DNA of 64,000 nucleotides from DASRHY01 sp035650275 (GTDB taxonomy: Bacteria > Actinomycetota > Actinomycetes > Propionibacteriales > Kribbellaceae): contig DASRHY010000106.1 of assembly GCA_035650275.1 (NCBI GenBank), positions 56,712-120,711 of the forward strand, written 5' to 3'. The position numbers and the translations under genes are program-made. The notes below the pieces were generated by a model. The model saw nothing but the letters and a program-made list of their open reading frames with translations. It was not told where the DNA came from and searched no databases. How positions within the stretch are numbered: the first letter of the stretch is position 1; the number at the start of each line of letters is the position of its first letter. Positions 1-7,458 of the stretch are shown piece by piece.

Positions 1-274
1 GCGCGTCGAGCAGGCCGATCGGGTCGGTGACCAGGTCCTTGCCCGTGTACGCCGGCGCGCCCGCGGGTGAGCTGGCCGAACGGCCGGTGTCACGGTGGTC
101 GTACCGGATCACGTACCGCCCGCCGGCGGCCAGCCGCTCGCAGAAGTCGGGCTCCCAGTAGTCCATCGACGCGGCCGCGCCGCCGATCAGCAGGATCGCC
201 GGATCGCCCGGGTCCCCGAACGTCTCGGCACACAGCTCGGATCCGTTCACCTGGAGGATCTGCTCACCTGTCAT
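1..274 (-). CDS. alpha/beta hydrolase, N-terminal part (runs off window)
   Basis: The first ~91 residues of a minus-strand protein are visible, starting at an ATG at 272-274. The N-terminus reads as a short beta strand, then a FGDPGDPAILLIGG stretch and RYDHRDTGRS. These are the HG-type oxyanion-hole strand and the DxRGxGxS-like element of alpha/beta-fold hydrolases of the epoxide hydrolase/haloperoxidase type. The nucleophile elbow lies outside the window, so substrate and catalytic class cannot be judged. It is transcribed away from the DUF998 gene at 433. Confidence 0.75.
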   Translation of the reverse strand, partial: MTGEQILQVNGSELCAETFGDPGDPAILLIGGAAASMDYWEPDFCERLAAGGRYVIRYDHRDTGRSASSPAGAPAYTGKDLVTDPIGLLDA

Positions 275-432
275 GGCCCCAGCCTCGCCGATCGGCCGCT
301 CCGACGGAAATGCCGGCCCGGCATCACCGCCATGCGGGTGAAGAAAGTTGTCGCGCGATGTCGATCCGGACCGGGTGCCGCTCGACGCCCGGGTGAAAGT
401 CCACCACAGACCGCACCCGGAAGGACCGTCCG

Positions 433-1095
433 ATGACCACCACCGCCACCGCCGGCACCGCCGTCCCAAGCACCTCCGCGGTGCGCTCCCGTCGGCTGCT
501 CGCCTGCGGCATCGTCGCCGCCCCGCTGTACGTCGCCGTCGTACTCGCCCAGGCGCTCACCCGGGACGGTTTCGACCTGACCCGGCACCCGGCCAGCCTG
601 CTGGCGAACGGGGACCTGGGCTGGATCCAGACCACCAACTTCGTCGTGTCCGGCGTCCTGTCGGTCCTCGCCGCCGTCGGGCTGCGCAGCGCCCTGACCG
701 GCCGGGGGCGGACCTGGGCACCGCGGCTGCTCGCGATGTACGGCGTGGGGCTGCTGCTCGCCGCCGCCTTCCCGGCCGACCCTGCCGCGGGCTTCCCGGT
801 CGGCACCCCGGCGGACTACGCCGAGATCAGCTCGCGCGGCGCCGGGCACTTCGTCGCCGGCACCATCGGGTTCAGCGGGCTGATCGCGGCCTGCTTCGTG
901 ATGGCGGCGCACTTCCGCAGCACCGGCCGGACCGCCTGGGCCCGGTACTCCACCGCGACCGGCGCGCTGTTCACCGCCTCCTTCCTCGGGCTGATGGCGG
1001 GGGCAGGCAGGCCGGTCACGATCGTCGGCTTCGGCGTCGCGGTGCTGATCGGCTGGACCTGGATCGCCGCCATCTGCTCACACTTCCGCCGTTGA
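433..1095 (+). CDS. DUF998 family integral membrane protein
   Basis: A 220-residue protein with about six hydrophobic segments (near residues 24-42, 71-88, 97-112, 134-158, 174-192 and 196-213). The LTRHPASLLANGDLGWIQ stretch near residues 48-65 is typical of DUF998 proteins. It is predicted to sit in the cytoplasmic membrane; the family has no settled biochemical role. The reading frame has the expected high third-position GC, and the ATG at 433 follows a GAAGGA-like ribosome site. It converges on the DoxX gene with a strong inverted repeat between them. Confidence 0.8.
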   Translation: MTTTATAGTAVPSTSAVRSRRLLACGIVAAPLYVAVVLAQALTRDGFDLTRHPASLLANGDLGWIQTTNFVVSGVLSVLAAVGLRSALTGRGRTWAPRLLAMYGVGLLLAAAFPADPAAGFPVGTPADYAEISSRGAGHFVAGTIGFSGLIAACFVMAAHFRSTGRTAWARYSTATGALFTASFLGLMAGAGRPVTIVGFGVAVLIGWTWIAAICSHFRR

Positions 1096-1105
1096 CCTCC
1101 ACGTA

Positions 1106-1154
1106 TTGCGTCCGCCGAAGTGGTGTCAGGTCGACACCACTTCGGCGGACGCAA
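1106..1154. terminator. perfect 22-bp inverted repeat between convergent genes
   Basis: Two 22-base arms (1106-1127 and 1133-1154) are exact reverse complements around a five-base loop. The element lies 10 bases after the DUF998 stop and 10 bases before the DoxX stop, so it is well placed as a bidirectional terminator. The stem is longer than most actinobacterial terminators and there is no U tract. Confidence 0.75.
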
Positions 1155-1164
1155 CTGTGAGGGG

Positions 1165-1659
1165 TCAGGAGGTGGCGGGGGGGTCGGTGACCATTCGGGC
1201 GCCGAGGGACTTGGCGGCGATCACCAGGCCGGCGGCGACCAGCACGATGTCCTTGAACACGTACTGGGCCTCCAGCGTCGGGCCGTCGGCGAACATGTCG
1301 CCGAAGAACAGCACCAGCGGCGACATGATGCCGACCAGCGAGCCGCCCAGTACCGCCAGCCCGGCCTTCAGGAACGTACCCGTAATCAGCGTGACGCCGA
1401 TGAAGCACTCGGCGACCGCGGTCAGCAGCAGCGCCGCCTCACCCGAGATCACGCCGAACGTCAACGTCTCGATCGTCCTGATCACGAGGTCCTGCGCCGG
1501 ACTCAGCCCGGGTACGAACTTCAAGACACCGAATCCCAGGAAGACCAGGCCGACGCTGACCCGGAGGATGCCGATGCTGTTCCGGGCCAGCCACGCGGTG
1601 GCCTGCTGGACGGTCCGGTCGGCGACGGGACCGGGCTTGGTGATCGTGGTGATCGTCAT
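1165..1659 (-). CDS. DoxX family membrane protein
   Basis: A 164-residue protein with four hydrophobic segments and the GLVFLGFGVLKFVPGLSP element characteristic of DoxX/DoxD-like small membrane proteins. An upstream ATG at 1701 is in frame, but the ATG at 1659 is preferred because ACGGAG lies about ten bases upstream and the protein then starts just before the conserved part. Members are linked loosely to thiosulfate/quinone chemistry or redox stress; a precise role cannot be given. Confidence 0.8.
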   Translation of the reverse strand: MTITTITKPGPVADRTVQQATAWLARNSIGILRVSVGLVFLGFGVLKFVPGLSPAQDLVIRTIETLTFGVISGEAALLLTAVAECFIGVTLITGTFLKAGLAVLGGSLVGIMSPLVLFFGDMFADGPTLEAQYVFKDIVLVAAGLVIAAKSLGARMVTDPPATS

Positions 1660-1820
1660 GGTGCTGCTCCGTTTCGTCGGGATCGTTCGAGGTCCCGACA
1701 AGCGTCGGCCGAGCAGGTGGTCCGGGTCGTCCGCTGCTCGCGGGTACTTCCACTACGTCCCCCGTCGGTACCGGGACGGTTGCCGGCGCCGTTCACTACG
1801 CCCGCGGACGTAGCCGCGGA

Positions 1821-2396
1821 TCACCCCTTGCGGTAGGCGTCCCGGGACAACCTGTACTCCACGTCGCCGTACTCGTTGCCCGCCAGCGGCTCGTCCCAGC
1901 GCAGGTGCACGGTCCGCACATACCGCAGGCCGGCCTTCTCCAGCACCCGGCGCGACCCGGTGTTGACCGCCATCGTGGTCGCCACCACCTCATCCGCGCC
2001 CAGCTCCTCGAACGCCCGGTGGACCAGTGCGCGGGCGCCCTCGGTCGCGTACCCGTGGCCCCACGCCGTACGCCGCAGGCGGTACCCGAGCGACAGCACC
2101 GCGGCGTCGTCCGTCTCCGGCCAGAACACCATCGCGTCGTCCGTGGGCCGTACCGGGTAGAGCGCGAACCAGCCCACGAAGGCGCGGTCGGAACGCGTAT
2201 GCGCGGCCCAGTACCCGTAGTCGTCGTACCGATCGTGGTAGGCCAGCAGCCCGGGCAGCACCGACGACTCCACCTCGGCCCGGGTCTGGGTGCCGCCGTC
2301 CAGGTACCGCATCACCTCGGTGTCGCCGTCCAGCGCGACCAGGTTGTCCACGTCGCCGGCGTCGAACCGGCGCAGCTCCAAACGGTCCGTGATCAC
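1821..2396 (-). CDS. GNAT-family N-acetyltransferase (RimJ/RimL type)
   Basis: A 191-residue protein. TDRLELRRF at the N-terminus, GYRLRRTAWGHGYATEGARAL (the acetyl-CoA-binding Q/RxxGxG/A element, here W-G-H-G-Y-A) and NTGSRRVLEKAGLRYVRT near the C-terminus are the classic RimJ/RimL-like GNAT motifs. The GTG start overlaps the dinB stop by four bases (GTGA), so the two genes are translationally coupled. The substrate is unknown and could be a ribosomal protein N-terminus, a small amine or an antibiotic. Confidence 0.88.
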   Translation of the reverse strand: MITDRLELRRFDAGDVDNLVALDGDTEVMRYLDGGTQTRAEVESSVLPGLLAYHDRYDDYGYWAAHTRSDRAFVGWFALYPVRPTDDAMVFWPETDDAAVLSLGYRLRRTAWGHGYATEGARALVHRAFEELGADEVVATTMAVNTGSRRVLEKAGLRYVRTVHLRWDEPLAGNEYGDVEYRLSRDAYRKG

Positions 2397-3439
2397 AGCG
2401 GCACCAGCTCGACCCGGACACCGAGCAGCCGGACCGGCCGGTCCAGCGGGAACTTGTCCAGCACCACCAGCGCGGTGTCCGCGATCACGTCCGGGTCCGT
2501 GGTTGCCTCGGGCAACTTCCGGATCTTGGTCCGGGTGTAGAACGTCTTGGTCCGGACGGTGACCGCGACCCGCTGCACCACCCGGCCCTCGGCCACCACC
2601 TCGTGCGTCACCTCGGTGGCCAGCTCCCGGACATGGCGCTCGATCTCGGCCCGGTCGGTCAGGTCCGCCGGGTAGGTGACCTGCTTGCTGCGCGACCGCG
2701 GTACCCACGGCTCCGCGGTCACCTGGTCGTCGCCGCGGCCGAGCGCGAGCATCCGGAACCAGCCGCCCATCACCGGCCCGAACCGTTCCTTCAGCATCAC
2801 CGGGTCGGCCAGCGCCAGCTCGCGCACGGTGTGGATGCCGAGCTCGGCGAGGTTCCGCGCGGACTTGGCGCCGACGCCCCAGAGCGCGTCGGTACCGCGG
2901 TCGCCCATCACCGGCATCCAGTTCTCGTCGGTCAGCGTATAGATCCCGGGCCGCGGGTCGCCGGCCTTCGCGAACCCGGTCGCCACCTTCGCGCGCTGCT
3001 TGTTGTCGCTGATCCCGACGCAGCAGGTCAGCCCGGTCTCGGCCTCCACCAGGCGCCGTACCCGCTCCGCCAGCGCCGCCGGGTCGTCGGTGGTCGCCCC
3101 CATCACCGCCTCGTCCCAGCCCCACACCTCCAGCACGACCGGCAGTCGGCGCAGCACCTCCATCACCTCCGCGGAGGCCTCCTCGTACGCCGGGTCGTCC
3201 TTGGCCAGGAACACCGCGTCCGGGCACTTGCGGACCGCCGTACGCATCGGCATCCCCGAGTGCACCCCGAACCTCCTCGCCTCGTACGACGCCCCGGCCA
3301 CCACCGTCCGCGGCTGCTCCGGATCTCCCGTACCCCCGACCAGCACCGGCCGTCCGCGCAGCTCCGGGTGCCGTCGGATCTCGACCGCGCAGATGAACTG
3401 GTCGAGATCGACATGCAGGATCCAAGCACGCTCTGGCAC
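2393..3439 (-). CDS. dinB: Y-family DNA polymerase IV, DinB2-like
   Basis: A 348-residue translesion polymerase. HVDLDQF near residues 9-15 carries the first metal-binding Asp (D11), and WGWDEA near 106-111 carries the other acidic pair (D109, E110). The NKQRAKVATG helix-hairpin region, LWGVG, and the little-finger motif FYTRTKIRKL followed by RPVRLLGVR complete the fold. The WGWDEA and KIRKL motifs place it with mycobacterial DinB2 rather than DinB1. Residue 16, aligned with the steric-gate aromatic of E. coli DinB, is isoleucine. The chain ends right after the little finger with no evident beta-clamp-binding tail. It is co-transcribed with the GNAT gene. Confidence 0.93.
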   Translation of the reverse strand: MPERAWILHVDLDQFICAVEIRRHPELRGRPVLVGGTGDPEQPRTVVAGASYEARRFGVHSGMPMRTAVRKCPDAVFLAKDDPAYEEASAEVMEVLRRLPVVLEVWGWDEAVMGATTDDPAALAERVRRLVEAETGLTCCVGISDNKQRAKVATGFAKAGDPRPGIYTLTDENWMPVMGDRGTDALWGVGAKSARNLAELGIHTVRELALADPVMLKERFGPVMGGWFRMLALGRGDDQVTAEPWVPRSRSKQVTYPADLTDRAEIERHVRELATEVTHEVVAEGRVVQRVAVTVRTKTFYTRTKIRKLPEATTDPDVIADTALVVLDKFPLDRPVRLLGVRVELVPL

Positions 3440-3491
3440 GAGACCAGGGTGCCGGATGGCGCGGACAGCCGCTGGGCTGGCATGGGAGCGC

Positions 3492-3525
3492 GCCGCCCGG
3501 ACCGCTGTACGCAGGTCCGGGCGGC
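3492..3525 (-). terminator. hairpin terminator downstream of the RTX-like gene
   Basis: Perfect 12-bp arms at 3492-3503 and 3514-3525 flank a ten-base loop, about 15 bases past the RTX-like stop on the minus strand. It would insulate that gene from dinB. Confidence 0.7.
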
Positions 3526-3539
3526 GGCGCTTGGAAGCG

Positions 3540-4526
3540 TCAGAGCACGCTGAACGTGATCGTGCCCGGCGCCAGCTGGCGGGAGTCGACCTTGTCGTTG
3601 CCGGCCAGGGTGTCGACGATCAGCCGGTCGGTGGGCTCCGCGTCCGAGATCGCGACCTTGGCCCGCAGACCCTCGACCCGCACGTCCCCGTCGGAGCCGG
3701 TCACCCGGATGTAGTCCCTGCCCTCGGTGCCCTTCACGGTCACGGTGTCGATCGCGCCGTCACCACCGGAGGTCCCGAGCTGGGCGCCGAGGTCGACGTC
3801 GACCTTCTGCACGTCGGTCCCGCGCAGGTCGCCGACCGTGACGCCGTCCGCACCACCGAGCGCGTTGAGCTTCACGCGCTCGACGTCGTCGGTGTCCATC
3901 ACGATGTTGCCGGCGTCGCGGGTGAAGCGCAGCCGCGGGCCGTTGGCGTTCAGCGCGAAGTTCTCGACGCCACCCGCACCGTTGAACGTCATGGTGTCCC
4001 GGCCCCGAGCGCCCTCGATGACATCGCTGCCGTCGCCCGGATCCCAGATGAACTCGTCGTTGTCGTCGCCCAGCAGCGCGGTGTCGTTGCCGCGGTTGCC
4101 GTCGACGACGTCGTTGCCGCTGCCGGTACGGAACAGCTCGGCGCCGCTGCCGCCGAACGCGGTGTCGTTGCCGGCGCCGGTGTCCACGATCGTGAACGGC
4201 TGCACCTCGGCGCCGTAGTCGATCCGCACGGTGTCGTTGCCGCGCAGGCTGCGCACCAGGATCTGGCCGAAGTCGGCCCGCTTCACGGTGTGCTCGGCCG
4301 TACCGTCATCGCCGAAGTCCACCTGGACCACGGTCGTGTCGGCTGCCGGCACCACCAGCGCGATCCGGTCGGAGTAGTTCGTGCCGGTGACGATCAGCTG
4401 GCCGGTGTCCACGACGACGGTGCCGACCGGAGACGCGGCTGCCGCGCCGGTCAGGGTTACAGCGATGCCGGCGGCAACGGCTGTGACGGCTGCGGCGCTG
4501 AGGCCTCGCCTCGATAGGTGACTCAT
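3540..4526 (-). CDS. secreted calcium-binding RTX-like repeat protein
   Basis: A 328-residue protein with a Sec signal (residues ~1-32: SRRGL, hydrophobic AAAVTAVAAGIAVTL core, AAAAS cleavage region). The body has repeated glycine/aspartate nonapeptide-like motifs: GNDTVRIDYG, GAGNDTAFGGSGAE, GSGNDVVDGNRGNDTALLGDDNDE, GDGSDVIEGARGRDTMTF and GGADGVTV. These are hemolysin-type Ca2+-binding beta-roll repeats. The start ATG at 4526 follows a GGGGAGG ribosome site. It is probably a cell-surface or exported protein; no enzymatic domain is visible. It is divergent from the epoxide hydrolase. Confidence 0.85.
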   Translation of the reverse strand: MSHLSRRGLSAAAVTAVAAGIAVTLTGAAAASPVGTVVVDTGQLIVTGTNYSDRIALVVPAADTTVVQVDFGDDGTAEHTVKRADFGQILVRSLRGNDTVRIDYGAEVQPFTIVDTGAGNDTAFGGSGAELFRTGSGNDVVDGNRGNDTALLGDDNDEFIWDPGDGSDVIEGARGRDTMTFNGAGGVENFALNANGPRLRFTRDAGNIVMDTDDVERVKLNALGGADGVTVGDLRGTDVQKVDVDLGAQLGTSGGDGAIDTVTVKGTEGRDYIRVTGSDGDVRVEGLRAKVAISDAEPTDRLIVDTLAGNDKVDSRQLAPGTITFSVL

Positions 4527-4629
4527 GATCCGGGTTCCTCCCCTGTCGTTGCCCCTGCGGGTGCAGGGCACTGCGAATACGGAAGAAGGGCAGGACCGGT
4601 TCAGCTCGGTTTGTGGTGGGATCGGGGAC

Positions 4630-5799
4630 GTGATCGAGGAGTTCCGGATCGAGGTCCCGCAAGCCGCGCTCGACGACCTGCGCCGGCGGCTGGAACAGGT
4701 GCGCTGGCCGGCCCAGATCCCCGGCACCGGCTGGGAGCGCGGCGTACCCGTGGACTACCTGCAGCGGCTGGTGCGCTACTGGCTGTCGTCGTACGACTGG
4801 CGGGCGCACGAGGCCAGGCTGAACGCGCTGCCGCAGTTCACCACCCGGATCGACGAGCAGACGATCCACTTCCTGCACGTCCGGTCGCCGGAGCCGGACG
4901 CGCTGCCGCTGCTGATGACGCACGGCTGGCCCGGCTCGGTGGTCGAGTTCCTGCGCGTGACCGGCCCGCTGACCGATCCGCGCGCGTACGGTGCCGACCC
5001 GGCCGACGCGTTCCACCTGGTCGCGCCGTCGGTGCCGGGGCACGGGTACTCGATCCCGCTCGAGCAACCCGGCTGGGACCACCGGCGGATCGCCCGGGCC
5101 TGGGCGGAGCTGATGCGCCGGCTCGGCTACCAGCGGTACGGCGCGCAGGGTGGCGACACCGGGTCGGTGGTGTCGCCGCTGGTCGGCCGGCTCGACCCGG
5201 AGCACGTGGTCGGCGTACACATCAACGGCGGGCTGAGCTTCCCGGCCCGCGTACCGGACGACCTGACCGCGGTCGAGCGAGCCCGGATCGCGGCGGCCGA
5301 GCGGATCCGCGACGAGGGCACCGGGTATGCCGACCTGCAGTCCACCCGCCCGCAGACGCTGGCCTTCGCGCTCACCGACTCCCCGGTCGGCCAGCTGGCC
5401 TGGATCGTGGAGAAGTTCCGCGAGTGGACCGACCCGGCCCGGCCGCTGCCGGAGGATGCGGTAAACCTTGACCAGCTGCTCACTGACGTGACGCTCTACT
5501 GGCTCACCGGGACCGCGGCCACGTCCGCGCACCTGTACTACGAGAACCGAGTCGCCGCCGAGGAGCCGTCCGGTCCGTCCGGGGTGCCGACCGGGATCGC
5601 GGTGTTCCCGAGCGACCCCGCGATCCGCCGGGTGGCCGAGCGCGAGCACAACGTCGTGCACTGGTCCGAGTTCGACCGCGGCGGCCACTTTGCCGCGATG
5701 GAGGCACCGGACCTGCTGGTCGAGGACATCCGCGCGTTCTTCCGGCGTTTCCGGACTGATGCTGTCCCAGTGCGGACGGCCCGTTCGTCACCCCGGTGA
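4630..5799 (+). CDS. epoxide hydrolase (EHN-domain, microsomal type)
   Basis: A 389-residue protein starting at a GTG after a GGGG ribosome site. The N-terminal epoxide hydrolase lid domain (IEEFRIEVPQAALDDLRRRL... RFxWP-type) precedes an alpha/beta hydrolase fold. The oxyanion element is HGWPGS (near residue 98), the nucleophile elbow is GAQGGDTGS with Asp as nucleophile, and the C-terminal histidine sits in RGGHFAAMEAP. It would hydrolyse epoxides to diols via an alkyl-enzyme ester. A longer in-frame ATG at 4525 would overlap the divergent RTX-like gene and add residues unlike the family. Confidence 0.9.
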   Translation: MIEEFRIEVPQAALDDLRRRLEQVRWPAQIPGTGWERGVPVDYLQRLVRYWLSSYDWRAHEARLNALPQFTTRIDEQTIHFLHVRSPEPDALPLLMTHGWPGSVVEFLRVTGPLTDPRAYGADPADAFHLVAPSVPGHGYSIPLEQPGWDHRRIARAWAELMRRLGYQRYGAQGGDTGSVVSPLVGRLDPEHVVGVHINGGLSFPARVPDDLTAVERARIAAAERIRDEGTGYADLQSTRPQTLAFALTDSPVGQLAWIVEKFREWTDPARPLPEDAVNLDQLLTDVTLYWLTGTAATSAHLYYENRVAAEEPSGPSGVPTGIAVFPSDPAIRRVAEREHNVVHWSEFDRGGHFAAMEAPDLLVEDIRAFFRRFRTDAVPVRTARSSPR

Positions 5800-5872
5800 C
5801 AGCACGACTCGCCTGGAGGTCAACCCATGCGGTGCGCACGGCTCATCAACATGAAGCCCGACGCCCCGTCCC

Positions 5873-6283
5873 TCAGGACACCCTGCTCATCGTCGACTCG
5901 TAGCCGCCGCCACCCGGGTAGTGCCAGGCCCCCTCGAGGACGCCGCCGTCGGCGCTGAAGGTGCCCTGGAAGTACGCCGGCGAGCCCTTCTCGCCGCCCC
6001 AGATGGTGAGGACGTCGCCGTCCAGCTCGTACACGTAGTCGAACGTCTCGCCGCCGTTGCCGTAGAAGCGCGACTTCACCTCCTCGCTCGGCTCCTCGCC
6101 GAACCGCAGCTCGTGGCCGATCATCTCGACGCCGGTGACCCGGTGTCCGTCCTGGTCGAAGTCGACCCGCTGGACCAGGAAGTGCCGGCCGTCCAGCCAC
6201 TCGTAGGTGACGGTGCCGTTCGCGCCGCCGCTGACCTTCCAGCTGCCGACCAGCCTGTCCAGCCTCTGCATCATCTCGCTCAT
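5873..6283 (-). CDS. conserved hypothetical protein, DUF1579-like
   Basis: A 136-residue soluble protein beginning with MSEMMQRLDRLVGSW and continuing with short beta strands (VSGGANGTVTYEWLDGRHFL, TFDYVYELDGDVLTIWGG). The LVGSWxVxG opening and the later GTFSADGGVLEGAWHYPGGGGY are typical of DUF1579-like beta-barrel proteins. No catalytic residues are apparent. ATG at 6283 follows GGAAAGGAAA. Confidence 0.75.
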   Translation of the reverse strand: MSEMMQRLDRLVGSWKVSGGANGTVTYEWLDGRHFLVQRVDFDQDGHRVTGVEMIGHELRFGEEPSEEVKSRFYGNGGETFDYVYELDGDVLTIWGGEKGSPAYFQGTFSADGGVLEGAWHYPGGGGYESTMSRVS

Positions 6284-6357
6284 CTCGGTTTCCTTTCCGC
6301 TGGTGTCGGTGTGACTTCGCGGCTACGTCGGATCCGCGGACACGGAAAGGACATCGG

Positions 6358-6693
6358 TCAGCGAAGAGATTTCAGCACCGCGGCGTAGGCCTCGTCCTCC
6401 GCGCCGTGCTCGGTCGGTACGACGACGGCATGCGGCCGGGTCCGGACCAGCGCGGTCAGGTTGTCGTACATCCGCGCCAGCTCGTCGAGACCGCCGGTGA
6501 GCATCTCCGCGGCCTCGCGGTGCGCCGGGTCGCCGGTCGCGGCGCTGCGCGCGGTGAACCGGTCGAGCGCGCGGACCGTGTCGACGTCCAGCGCGAGGGC
6601 GAGCGGGTGGTCGGCGGCGTATCGTCGGGCGATGGTCGACTTGCCGCAGCCGGGCGGTCCGTTCAGCACGATCAGTCGCGGCACGGCGTCCAT
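6358..6693 (-). CDS. AAA_33-type kinase-like protein, apparently internally shortened
   Basis: A 111-residue protein with a P-loop GPPGCGKST near residues 11-19, then ALALDVDTVR, and directly after it ALDRFTARSAATGDPAHREA, MYDNLTAL and RPHAVVVPTEHG. As I recall the family (small nucleoside/aminoglycoside phosphotransferase-like kinases of ~170 residues), about 60 residues with the lid and catalytic region normally separate the Asp-Val-Asp element from the RFxxRSA element. The two appear fused here, so the gene may be an internal-deletion remnant and may not be active. The start at 6693 has a poor ribosome site. It is divergent from the AlkD-like gene. Confidence 0.6.
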   Translation of the reverse strand: MDAVPRLIVLNGPPGCGKSTIARRYAADHPLALALDVDTVRALDRFTARSAATGDPAHREAAEMLTGGLDELARMYDNLTALVRTRPHAVVVPTEHGAEDEAYAAVLKSLR

Positions 6694-6758
6694 GATGCCC
6701 GCGACGAGTTCCGGCCCGATCGGGAGTCTGTCCTGCAACGAGAGGGAGGGGGACCGAG

Positions 6759-7457
6759 ATGACCGCGGACGAGTTCGTCGCACGCCTGGAGGTACTGGCG
6801 ACACCGGGGCAGCGGGAGAAGTACCTGCGCCAGTTCGGCTTCGCCGGTGAAGTGATCGGGGTCCGGATGGGCCAGGTCTTCGAGCTCGCCAAGGAGTTCC
6901 AGGCGATGCCGCTGGACCAGATCGAGGAGCTGTTGGACAGCGACGTGCACGAGGCGCGGGTCGGCGGGGTGAAGATCATGGCCCGGCAGGCTGCGGCACG
7001 CCGGACACCGGACGAGCGACGCCGCGAGCTGTTCGACCTGTACCTGCGCCGGCACGACCGGATCAACACCTGGGACCTGGTCGACCTCGGCGCCGTCGAC
7101 GTGGTCGGGCGCTGGCTGGTCGACCGGCCGCGCGACGTGCTGTTCTCGCTAGCGCGCTCCGCCGACCCGTGGGAACGGCGCACGGCGATCGTCAGCACGC
7201 TGTTCTTCGTCCGGTCCGGCGACGTGGACGACACCTTCGAGATCGCCGAGCTGCTCGTGCACGACGAGCACGAGCTGGTCCAGAAGGCGTACGGCGGGCT
7301 GCTCCGCGAGGCCGGCAAGAAGGCCCGGCCGCGGTTGCTCGAGTTCCTGGACTCCTACGCCGCGACGATGCCGCGGGTGGCGCTCCGGTACGCGATCGAG
7401 CACCTGGAGCCCGACCTACGGACCCACTATCTCGGTCTGCGGAAGGCCCGCGGCTGA
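6759..7457 (+). CDS. DNA alkylation repair protein, AlkD-like HEAT repeat
   Basis: A 232-residue all-helical protein built of HEAT-like repeats. The HDRINTWDLVDLGA stretch matches the NWDLVD motif that carries the conserved Trp and Asp of AlkD DNA glycosylases, followed by SADPWERRTAIVST and RYAIEHL. AlkD removes bulky or positively charged alkylated bases without flipping them. The KAIGW segment that holds a second key Trp in Bacillus AlkD reads KAYGG here, so activity could differ. ATG at 6759 has AGGGAGGGGGA upstream. Confidence 0.82.
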   Translation: MTADEFVARLEVLATPGQREKYLRQFGFAGEVIGVRMGQVFELAKEFQAMPLDQIEELLDSDVHEARVGGVKIMARQAAARRTPDERRRELFDLYLRRHDRINTWDLVDLGAVDVVGRWLVDRPRDVLFSLARSADPWERRTAIVSTLFFVRSGDVDDTFEIAELLVHDEHELVQKAYGGLLREAGKKARPRLLEFLDSYAATMPRVALRYAIEHLEPDLRTHYLGLRKARG

Positions 7458-7458
7458 G

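Noticed and set aside
5827..5950. Short plus-strand open frame after a GGAGG site
   Set aside because: About 40 codons, overlaps the DUF1579-like gene on the other strand, and becomes a run of arginines; no homology recognised.
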